Assembly: GCF_000012325.1 (NCBI RefSeq)
Contig: NC_003910.7
Span: 3,286,001 to 3,350,000, forward strand
DNA length: 64,000 nucleotides
Origin: Colwellia psychrerythraea 34H
GTDB lineage: Bacteria; Pseudomonadota; Gammaproteobacteria; Enterobacterales; Alteromonadaceae
Reading direction: 5' to 3'
A program made the translations under genes and the position numbers. How positions within the stretch are numbered: the stretch's first letter is position 1; each line of letters opens with the position of its first letter. The notes under the pieces were generated by a model. That model ran no database searches. It had not been told where the DNA came from and saw only the letters and a list, made by a program, of their open reading frames with translations. Below are positions 56,105 through 63,179 of the stretch, in pieces.

Positions 56105-56746
56105 TTCGATATATTTAAAGCAACACTTTGTTTATAGCCATTTCGTTTAGAATTCAGTTGGAATCAACTACACCTCAAGAAAAGTAGACCAATAATAAAC
56201 ATAATTATTCAATGTTAACTTAGTCTAAAGCTACTTCAAACATTTCTACCCGTACTTCGGGGAGTAGAGCAAATAATACTCAGCCCATACAATGCATAGA
56301 ATTTCTTTTTAAGTTTTAAAGGAATAATCATTTATCAAAAATGTGTATTGATTATGAGTCGCTCAGAGATTATCAATCTAACACTTTCAAGTGGAAGGAT
56401 TATACCCGTTACCATTCAAAGTGCAGGATTTCAGGGGGAATTAAAATGACTTTAGGCAAGACAAATAATTTAAGCAATTCACTCTATGCCTTGTTTATTT
56501 AACGCCGAATAAAGTCATTTTAAACCCATCGAAGAAGCGCTTGAGCAACATCACTTCATCGTTGCTGTGATTTATAATGACGCTACATGGATGTAGCTTA
56601 TTAGAGAATGCAGGAGCAATTCTCCTGAATAACCATTATTTCATCACAGCGCCTTGAATTGAAATTTATCAAGCACTCTGAAACCTGTATCTTGATTGGT
56701 GACGGGCATATAGAAACGTCATATTATCAGTGGGTTAACCTTGTGG
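56105..56746. other. Intergenic region with family B element inside the amyloid-like locus
   Basis: This convergent gap of 642 bases contains the family B copy 2 element at 56401-56710, which ends about 36 bases from the last gene of the minus-strand operon. No terminator with a clear T-run is visible; the element hairpins may serve instead. Confidence 0.55.
56401..56710. repeat. MITE-like inverted-repeat element, family B, copy 2
   Basis: The left end TATACCCGTTACCATTCAAA and right end GATTGGTGACGGGCATA form ~33-base imperfect inverted repeats. The interior is very close to copy 1 (44133-44443), including the GCTACATGGATGTAGC hairpin. Same orientation as copy 1. Confidence 0.87.
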
Positions 56747-57238
56747 TTAATGGTTAATGGTTACAGGCAATGAGTGTAAATTATAAAATTGGCTATCACT
56801 TGGCGTTAAGTTAATATTATCTAAGTTTTTTATATCAATGTTGATGTTGTTGATCGTTTGAAGTAATTGGTTGTCTAGATCATTTTGTACTACTGACTTA
56901 AATAAGGTATTAGATAATCCAGGGATATTTAGTTTTCCGTTCTTAACTAAGTTCTGATTATTTGCAGTTTGAAAATATGAGCTAGAGGTCTCTTGACCAT
57001 TTCTAAATATACGCTTTTCAAAACTGATATCAACAATGACACCATTAGATAATATAAATCCTCCTCGTGAAAAAGCTAACTTTTTGTCCGATACCTTAAG
57101 CCATTTTTCTTTATCTAGAGGTGCCTTAAAAGCTACATATTCTATGCTTGCAGCAGACACTAAACATGACCCAGTCATGATTATAAATGCCATAACTATA
57201 CATAGGTTCTTTAAAAGCATGACCGAGTTTATATTCAT
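56747..57238 (-). CDS. Exported RGGF-motif protein of the amyloid-like operon
   Basis: This 163-residue protein has a signal peptide (about residues 1-29). Near residues 55-72 it carries FSRGGFILSNGVIVDISFEK, a pattern I associate with small exported proteins encoded near C39 peptidases. A hydrophilic Asn/Leu-rich C-terminal half follows (NNINIDIKNLDNINL). It is last in the four-gene minus-strand operon, 21 bases after the C39 gene. A part in assembly or anchoring of the fibre is inference, and homology to FapE or FapA is not established. Confidence 0.72.
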   Translation of the reverse strand: MNINSVMLLKNLCIVMAFIIMTGSCLVSAASIEYVAFKAPLDKEKWLKVSDKKLAFSRGGFILSNGVIVDISFEKRIFRNGQETSSSYFQTANNQNLVKNGKLNIPGLSNTLFKSVVQNDLDNQLLQTINNINIDIKNLDNINLTPSDSQFYNLHSLPVTINH

Positions 57239-57259
57239 CTAAATATCCTAAATGTTAAA

Positions 57260-57964
57260 TCAGAAATCAATTGCTGAAGGTTGCAGTACATTAAATAGTG
57301 CTAAACTAGAATGATCCACGGCTAAGCCTAAATTAGCCTTCACTCGTAACTTCCACTCTTCCTGCGTTTGGTAATGATTAGAGGCAATGTCCTTTTTGTC
57401 TTGAATAACAAAAAGAATTTGCTTGTTCCACATTTTTTCAAATTCTGCTCTGCTATAGACTTTAATACCGATGGCAGGATCACCAACTAATACTTCCTTT
57501 TCATCACTGCCTTTGATAATAACAAAGTGCATATAACCTTTATTATTAATAATAGTTATTGCCGGGATTTCAGCTTTTGCAAGCTGATTTAAACTTATTT
57601 TAAAACCATTAGATCTATAACCTCGACGTGATAAATAGAGTTTCATATCAAACAACGAGAAGCCTTCTTTCTGTATTTTATTTTGATTACCATGGCTATA
57701 CATATCTTTAAAGACTTTAAACTCATCAACAACATCGTCATAATGAAAAGACAACAAACTTGCCAAAGTGGCAGAACCACAACTAAAGTCGTATTGTTGT
57801 TTATAGATAGTTTTGAAACGCCGCTCTTTGATGCTTGAAACATTTACTGAAAATTCGCCTCCACTAAACCCCCCGCCTAAATTAACAGTGCCTGCATGTG
57901 CAGACATTATTTGCATTAGCATTATTGCTATTAGCGGGAAAAATACCGTAAACATTCTACTCAT
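57260..57964 (-). CDS. C39-like cysteine peptidase, FapD-like
   Basis: This 234-residue protein has a signal peptide (to about residue 24) and a C39 papain-like fold. The catalytic site is visible: YKQQYDFSCGSATLASLL with C62 and the oxyanion Gln, H146 in KGYMHFVIIKG and D162 in VLVGDPAIG. All three catalytic residues are intact. Unlike bacteriocin exporters there is no ABC transporter domain, so it works in the periplasm, as FapD does in the Fap amyloid system. It may process the co-encoded fibre proteins. It is 10 bases after the 119-residue gene. Confidence 0.85.
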   Translation of the reverse strand: MSRMFTVFFPLIAIMLMQIMSAHAGTVNLGGGFSGGEFSVNVSSIKERRFKTIYKQQYDFSCGSATLASLLSFHYDDVVDEFKVFKDMYSHGNQNKIQKEGFSLFDMKLYLSRRGYRSNGFKISLNQLAKAEIPAITIINNKGYMHFVIIKGSDEKEVLVGDPAIGIKVYSRAEFEKMWNKQILFVIQDKKDIASNHYQTQEEWKLRVKANLGLAVDHSSLALFNVLQPSAIDF

Positions 57965-57974
57965 AATGAAACCT

Positions 57975-58334
57975 TTACTCAGGAGTTATTGTAATAGTAA
58001 TTATAGTCGAGTCTTGAATGATGACATTATTCCCCGTATTTTGAATAATCGAAAATACTCCACTTGCATCATTAAACGAGCCTTGATCTATGATGTTATA
58101 TCCAGTAACACTGTTGTTAACACCATTATTGGTAAGCTCGGCTCCTAAGTTCGCATTGCTAGTAACATCGACGACTCCACCAAGGCCTCGGATTTGATCT
58201 AATTCTTCAAGCAATACAGGCGCAACATCAATTATCGTAATGTCTATAACATCTTCGGCAAAGGTTTTGTTGCTCATTATAATTAATAAGATAAGTAACA
58301 TTAATAGACGAGTACTTTGATATAGCTTTTTCAT
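57975..58334 (-). CDS. Small exported amyloid-subunit-like protein (119 residues)
   Basis: After a signal peptide (MKKLYQSTRLLMLLILLIIM to about residue 26) comes ELDQIRGLGGVVDV, then an Asn/Gly/Ile-rich half with two curlin-like segments: TNNGVNNSVTGYNIIDQ and FNDASGVFSIIQNTGNNVIIQ. The second is shared with the C-terminus of the neighbouring repeat protein. Size and position suggest a minor or nucleating subunit, like FapB or CsgB. The ATG at 58334 has AGGATAAGGG upstream and gives a proper signal peptide; an upstream start would add a non-signal extension. Confidence 0.75.
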   Translation of the reverse strand: MKKLYQSTRLLMLLILLIIMSNKTFAEDVIDITIIDVAPVLLEELDQIRGLGGVVDVTSNANLGAELTNNGVNNSVTGYNIIDQGSFNDASGVFSIIQNTGNNVIIQDSTIITITITPE

Positions 58335-58425
58335 AGCCCTTATCCTTATAGGAAGTTGCTGACATAATGCCAGCAACTTTTAACGTCATTTTACATAAAC
58401 CTTAACGTGTCGGTGTACCTACCTA

Positions 58426-60057
58426 TTATTGGTTTACATCAACATTCCCTTGAAATGATACCTGTTGTTGAGTTAAAGCATTATTTCCAAGATTTTGTAC
58501 ATTTTGGTTAATACCAGCGGTACCATTAAAGGCATCGGTCATATTGTTGCTTTGTGACATTGTAGAAGCACCACCAAAGTTATATGACACGTTATTATCA
58601 GCAACTGTACCTGTTAATGAAGATTCATTAACACTGTATGTTGTAGTCGCTGTGCCGCCGTTATTTGCTGAAGATGTTCCCCATCCATCAGCCCAAGCAC
58701 TACTGTTGTCGCTATTGTCGCTGTTATCGCTATTGTCGCTGTTATCAACCGTGGCGGTACTGCCATTATTCGCTGAAGCGGCTTGATCACTCGCATCAGC
58801 ATAACTATTGTCACTGTTGTCTGAGTTATCACTATTATCTGAGTTATCAACGGTAGCTACTCCACCATTGTTGGCAGCTGCAGACCCCATGGCATTTGCA
58901 TTAGCCATGCTCTTATCAGAGTTATCCGAATTATTACTATTGTCTGAATTATTGCTGTTATCCGAGTTATCCGAGTTATCTGAATTATTTGAATTGTCAT
59001 TACCATTATCTGAAATGGCTAAGTCAAGATCATTGCTGTTATCAGAGTTGTCCGAATTATTGCTGTTATCAGAATTATCCGAGTTATCTGAATTATTTGA
59101 ATTGTCATTACCATTATCTGAAATGGCTAGATCAAGATCATTGCTGTTATCAGAATTATCAGTATTGTCGCTGTTATCCGAATTATTCGAGTTATCCGAG
59201 TTATCCGAATTATCATTAGCATTATCTGAAATAGCAACATCTACATCATCACTATTAGTGCTGTTATCCGAGTTATTCGAGTTATCCGAATCATCCGAGT
59301 TATCCGAGTTATCCGAATTATCATTAGCATTATCTGAAATAGCAACATCTACATCATCACTATTAGTGCTGTTATCCGAGTTATTCGAAGCATCCGAGTT
59401 ATCCGAGTTATCCGAGTTATTCGAGTTATCCGAATCATCCGAGTTATCCGAGTTATCCGAATTATCATTAGCATTATCTGAAATAGCAACATCTACATCA
59501 TCACTATTAGTGCTGTTATCCGAGTTATCCGAATCATCCGAGTTATCCGAGTTATCCGAGTTATTCGAGTTATCCGAATCATCCGAGTTATCCGAGTTAT
59601 CCGAATTATCATTAGCATTATCTGAAATAGCAACATCTACATCATCACTATTAGTGCTGTTATCCGAGTTATCCGAAGCATCCGAGTTATCCGAGTTATC
59701 CGAATCATCCGAGTTATCCGAGTTATCCGAATTATCATTAGCGTTATCTGAAATAGCAACATCTACATCATCACTATTAGTGCTGTTATCCGAGTTATCC
59801 GAATCATCCGAATTATCGGAGTTGTTGGTATTATCGGAATTGTTGCTGTTGTCATCGTTGTCTGCAGTACTGTTGTCGTCGTTATCAGCAACACTGTTAT
59901 CTGAGTTGTTATTAGCTGAGTTGTCGGTAGTTACAGTCGAGTTATCATTTGCTGCGGAGGAACCATTGTCCGCTTCATTTGCCAATGCTAAATTGGCTGC
60001 AGAACTAAGTATTAGGGCAATACTTACTGCTAGTATGTTTTTGTTAAAAAGTTTCAT
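58426..60057 (-). CDS. Ser-Asp-Asn repeat exported protein, candidate major fibre protein
   Basis: The 543 residues comprise a signal peptide (1-26), about 400 residues dominated by Ser-Asp-Asn triplets, and a less repetitive C-terminus. Within the triplets SDDVDVAISDNANDNSDN recurs five times and NDLDLAISDNGNDNS twice; unit lengths are multiples of three residues (36, 48, 48 and 42 between copies). Three NNGG/NNGS-ATV segments follow. The end (about 510-531) is FNGTAGINQNVQNLGNN then ALTQQ, like the 119-residue protein. It is extremely acidic, with almost no Lys or Arg after the signal. It is first in the operon. FapC-like fibre subunit is the favoured reading; a calcium-binding adhesin is possible. 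Confidence 0.82.
   Translation of the reverse strand: MKLFNKNILAVSIALILSSAANLALANEADNGSSAANDNSTVTTDNSANNNSDNSVADNDDNSTADNDDNSNNSDNTNNSDNSDDSDNSDNSTNSDDVDVAISDNANDNSDNSDNSDDSDNSDNSDASDNSDNSTNSDDVDVAISDNANDNSDNSDNSDDSDNSNNSDNSDNSDDSDNSDNSTNSDDVDVAISDNANDNSDNSDNSDDSDNSNNSDNSDNSDASNNSDNSTNSDDVDVAISDNANDNSDNSDNSDDSDNSNNSDNSTNSDDVDVAISDNANDNSDNSDNSNNSDNSDNTDNSDNSNDLDLAISDNGNDNSNNSDNSDNSDNSNNSDNSDNSNDLDLAISDNGNDNSNNSDNSDNSDNSNNSDNSNNSDNSDKSMANANAMGSAAANNGGVATVDNSDNSDNSDNSDNSYADASDQAASANNGSTATVDNSDNSDNSDNSDNSSAWADGWGTSSANNGGTATTTYSVNESSLTGTVADNNVSYNFGGASTMSQSNNMTDAFNGTAGINQNVQNLGNNALTQQQVSFQGNVDVNQ
58926..59880. repeat. Nested 9-base and 108-144-base repeats within the SDN gene
   Basis: On the plus strand the 9-base unit GAGTTATCC (and relatives) encodes Asp-Asn-Ser on the other strand. 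Larger units are marked by AGCAACATCTACATCATCAC, starting at 59233, 59341, 59485, 59629 and 59755, spaced 108, 144, 144 and 126 bases, all multiples of nine. Two variants with ATGGCTA(A/G)(G/A)TCAAG lie near 59015 and 59123. Copy changes would keep the reading frame. Confidence 0.93.
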
Positions 60058-60697
60058 ATTTTACACTCCACTAAGAATTATTTAGTAACTATTAATCTAC
60101 TTGAAACATCTAAAACGCTATTAAGAAAGAGAAATCTAACGTTACAAGAAAAATAGTGACACCTTAAACGTCCATATAAAGCGTGTATGCCTATATAAAA
60201 AGCGTTAATCCATATCTGATTAACATATATCTGAATGCACCGGCTTTGTATTCACTGTGAATAATAGTTCACGGCTAACTTAAAATTCCATTAAAGACAC
60301 ATCAAAAAACACTTAAAAAAGAATCTAAACATCTTGATTTTTGAAATGATTTTATTAAATAAAAAGTAATTAACCGTAGGGGATTGTTGAAATTTTTACG
60401 ATAAAAATAATTAGGGATGATTGTGTATGAGGTTAGATTATCTGTCAGTATTTTTTACACTTATTTTTAATGCGCCATCTGTGCTAAAGAGTGAATCAAT
60501 TAAGCGATTGTATTAATAATAGAAATTATTTTAGGCGTAAATATTGCTTGTTTTTTAAACATATGATTAAAAATAATTTTTTAACAACAGATTAACTTTT
60601 CCTGTAGGCCTTCTCTGCAGCCGTTAAATCTTGTTTCCGGAGTAAGTTAAATTATTAGATTATTTACGTCATTTAAAATGAGAAAAAGGACTTAAAT
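60058..60697. promoter_or_regulatory. Divergent control region, SDN operon / OmpR-type regulator
   Basis: This 640-base AT-rich gap separates the operon and its divergent regulator. It contains the near-direct repeats CCATATAAAGCG (about 60172) and CTATATAAAAAGCG (about 60191), and ATTCACTGTGAAT at 60250-60262 followed by AGTTCAC. These are candidate regulator-binding sites. The length of the region suggests complex control. No small RNA or riboswitch was recognised. Confidence 0.5.
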
Positions 60698-61507
60698 ATG
60701 CAATGTTTTCAGCATGACAATAGTATGCTCATAATTTCCAATGATAGCTTTATCATTGGCTTATTAACGGGATATTGTGTTGCTAATCACTTCACCCTCA
60801 AATGCATACCTCACTCTAAACCTCTATATACTAACGGTGACCATCCTAAGTTTAATTTAATTATTATAGACTTACGTGAACTGACACCCTCTTTAATTGA
60901 AGACCACTTAGAATCGTTAAACAATATCCATCATCAATATTCCATTCCTATTTGTGCCATACATAACAGAAATAGAATGCCACTTCATCGACTACTACCT
61001 TGGCTCAATTATTATAAAGACGAAACCTTTATTGAAAAACTCGACGATTATATTAATAAATACATTATCAATTTCACCCATGTCTTTGATGAAAGAAGAA
61101 ATTATAACCGTAGATTAGGAGATGACCGACGTACAATATTAGGCACAATTAACTCTTTTTCATCCAAACAACTTAATGGGACCGCTAAGTTACTTAATCC
61201 CGATGTAGAACTTGAATTATTAGGTCTTTTTAAAATAGATAAAGATTGTCAAAATGTTTATTTAAAAGGAAAAAACTTAGAGCTTACTACCAAGGAATTT
61301 AAACTTTTTAAATTGTTAGCTGAAGAGCCTGAACGTGTATGTACGACCGAAAAGTTGATCACTCATTTATGGCCGAATAGAGGTCGTGCAAATAAATCTG
61401 ATCTTTATCAATACATGCATTTATTAAGAAAGAAAGTTGAACTTGACCCAGATAATCCACATTGGATCATAACGATTAAAGGTGTTGGTTATAAATTACA
61501 TATCTAG
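60698..61507 (+). CDS. OmpR-type winged-helix regulator with receiver-like N-terminus
   Basis: This 269-residue protein has an N-terminal alpha/beta region resembling a receiver: hydrophobic MLIISNDSFIIGLLTG, then NLIIIDLREL with an Asp where phosphorylation would occur, but no clear conserved Lys. A basic linker ERRNYNRRLGDDRRT follows at about 137-151. The C-terminal winged-helix domain has LTTKEFKLFKLLAEEPERV, DLYQYMHLLRKKVELDP and ITIKGVGYKLHI. No kinase is encoded beside it. It is divergent from the SDN operon and probably controls it. AAGGA precedes the ATG. Confidence 0.82.
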   Translation: MQCFQHDNSMLIISNDSFIIGLLTGYCVANHFTLKCIPHSKPLYTNGDHPKFNLIIIDLRELTPSLIEDHLESLNNIHHQYSIPICAIHNRNRMPLHRLLPWLNYYKDETFIEKLDDYINKYIINFTHVFDERRNYNRRLGDDRRTILGTINSFSSKQLNGTAKLLNPDVELELLGLFKIDKDCQNVYLKGKNLELTTKEFKLFKLLAEEPERVCTTEKLITHLWPNRGRANKSDLYQYMHLLRKKVELDPDNPHWIITIKGVGYKLHI

Positions 61508-61650
61508 GTATTTTACTTACAAAAACGCAATTCTAGTGTGTCTAGTGGCTGAGTTGAGAGAGTTACTTATGATAGGTTGATGTTGTCATTTTATGATAGG
61601 ACTAAAAGCATCGTGCTTAAAAGAATTTGAGCCTTTTCATGGCTATATTA

Positions 61651-61688
61651 CAGCGATTAAATAAGGGAGTAATCTCATTTAATCGCTG
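61651..61688. other. Perfect 12-base inverted repeat between the regulator and helicase genes
   Basis: CAGCGATTAAAT is repeated in inverted form after 14 bases. No T-run follows. It lies between convergent genes and may act as a transcript end structure. Confidence 0.55.
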
Positions 61689-61778
61689 AGTCTACAAATG
61701 AAATGGCTCACAAACTCAGAAAAGTAAATCTGCATATAGTCTGAGATATATTAGCGAACAGTGTATTAGCAAAGAGTG

Positions 61779-63125
61779 TTAATCCTGCTCTTTTTTAGTC
61801 GCATCTTCAATTTGATCTGGTGTTAACTTCTTGCGTTTAATAATTTTCATTGCGCCAGCATCCTCTATATCAAGGAAAGTTTTCTTAATAACTTTTCTTG
61901 GTTTGTTCGACACAGCTTTTTTATCTTTAGCAACACTAACTTTAGCTTTTACTGCTTTTTCTTTTTTCGGTTTTAAGCCTTTAAACTTAACTTTAATACC
62001 TTCAACTTTAGTAAAGCTGATTTTTTGTTGTAGAAAAGCTTCTACGTTTTTAAGACTTAGCCAATCATTTGGTCCGACTAATGAAATAGCATCACCTTTC
62101 GTTCCTGCACGACCGGTACGGCCAATACGGTGAACAAACTCTTCCGTATGCTTTGGCATATCAAAATTGATTACATGCGATACATTGATTAAATCAAGGC
62201 CACGTGAGGCTAAATCTGTCGTTACCAATATTTTATGTTGGCCTTTAGAAAAGCTTTCCATAATTTGATTACGTTGACCTTGGTTTAACTCACCACTTAA
62301 AGCAACAGCATTAAGATTTTGCTCAGTAAGTAGTTTAGCTAAACGATCAGTATCACTTCGTGTTGCAGTAAATATAATGATTTGTTGTGATTTCTCAGTG
62401 ACTAAGAAGTGCTGTAATAGTGCTTCTTTTTGCGTGAGATTATCGGCAAGGTAAAAGCGTTTAGCAATATCTACGTGCTCACTATGCCCAGCATTAATAG
62501 CAATTCGTTTAGGCTTAGTAAGCAATTCAGTGGCAAACTCATTCACTTGCGCGTGATCTAAGGTTGCTGAAAACAGTAACGTTTGACGTTTACGATGATC
62601 GGCAGCCTTATTTATTTGAGTTAGCTCTTTACTAAAACCTAAATCAAGCATGCGATCAGCTTCATCTAAAATCAGTAGCTCTAAACCATTTAAATGGAAG
62701 TGACCTTGCGTTAAATGATCTGCTAAGCGTCCAGGTGTTGCAACAATAAACTCAGGCTCTTTCTGCAAAACTTTTACTTGGTCGTTAAAGTTTTCACCAC
62801 CTAAAATTAATACCGCTTTATATTGAGTATTCGCCGTAAACAAACGCAGTTGACTAAAAACTTGTTTAGCTAATTCACGTGTTGGCGTTAAAATTACCAC
62901 ACGTGGATCACGCTTTGACAGAGCACGATTTTTACTTAATCGCTGTAAAGCAGGAATAATAAACGCTAACGTTTTACCTGAACCTGTTTTAGACGAAGCA
63001 ATTAAATCATGCCCCGCCATTGCCGCAGGAATCGCCTGTTGCTGAATTTGTGTTGGTTCGTTAAAACCCATATGCTCAATGGTACTCATTAAAGCACTGT
63101 CTAAACCAAAATCACTAAATTGCAC
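61779..63125 (-). CDS. DEAD-box RNA helicase, RhlE-like
   Basis: Ordered helicase motifs are Q motif FNEPTQIQQQAIP, motif I SSKTGSGKT, PTRELA, TPGRLAD, DEAD in LDEADRML, SAT, and the C-terminal RGLDLINVSHVINFD and HRIGRTGRAGT. A basic Lys-rich tail (residues about 370-448) is typical of RNA-binding helicases that help ribosome assembly and cold growth. It has 448 residues. It lies downstream of gltX on the same strand. Confidence 0.93.
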   Translation of the reverse strand: MQFSDFGLDSALMSTIEHMGFNEPTQIQQQAIPAAMAGHDLIASSKTGSGKTLAFIIPALQRLSKNRALSKRDPRVVILTPTRELAKQVFSQLRLFTANTQYKAVLILGGENFNDQVKVLQKEPEFIVATPGRLADHLTQGHFHLNGLELLILDEADRMLDLGFSKELTQINKAADHRKRQTLLFSATLDHAQVNEFATELLTKPKRIAINAGHSEHVDIAKRFYLADNLTQKEALLQHFLVTEKSQQIIIFTATRSDTDRLAKLLTEQNLNAVALSGELNQGQRNQIMESFSKGQHKILVTTDLASRGLDLINVSHVINFDMPKHTEEFVHRIGRTGRAGTKGDAISLVGPNDWLSLKNVEAFLQQKISFTKVEGIKVKFKGLKPKKEKAVKAKVSVAKDKKAVSNKPRKVIKKTFLDIEDAGAMKIIKRKKLTPDQIEDATKKEQD

Positions 63126-63179
63126 TCGGCATTCTCCTAAACGTATTTAAAGTGGTTAAACTAATCATTAAAGATGTCA

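Noticed and set aside
58926..59880. CRISPR-like regular repeats
   Set aside because: The repeats have no unique spacers, are multiples of nine bases and lie in a continuous coding frame. No cas genes are present.
58808..60085. Long plus-strand open frame of Leu-Ser-Glu repeats opposite the SDN gene
   Set aside because: It is the exact antisense of the 9-base repeats, which open several frames at once. It has no signal peptide or ribosome site, while the minus-strand frame has both a signal peptide and an operon context.
60250..60268. CRP site at TGTGAATAATAGTTCACG
   Set aside because: The half-sites are spaced seven rather than six bases and the right half is not TCACA.
60598..60660. Possible c-di-GMP riboswitch upstream of the regulator
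   Set aside because: I see none of the conserved GEMM core segments or the tetraloop and receptor.
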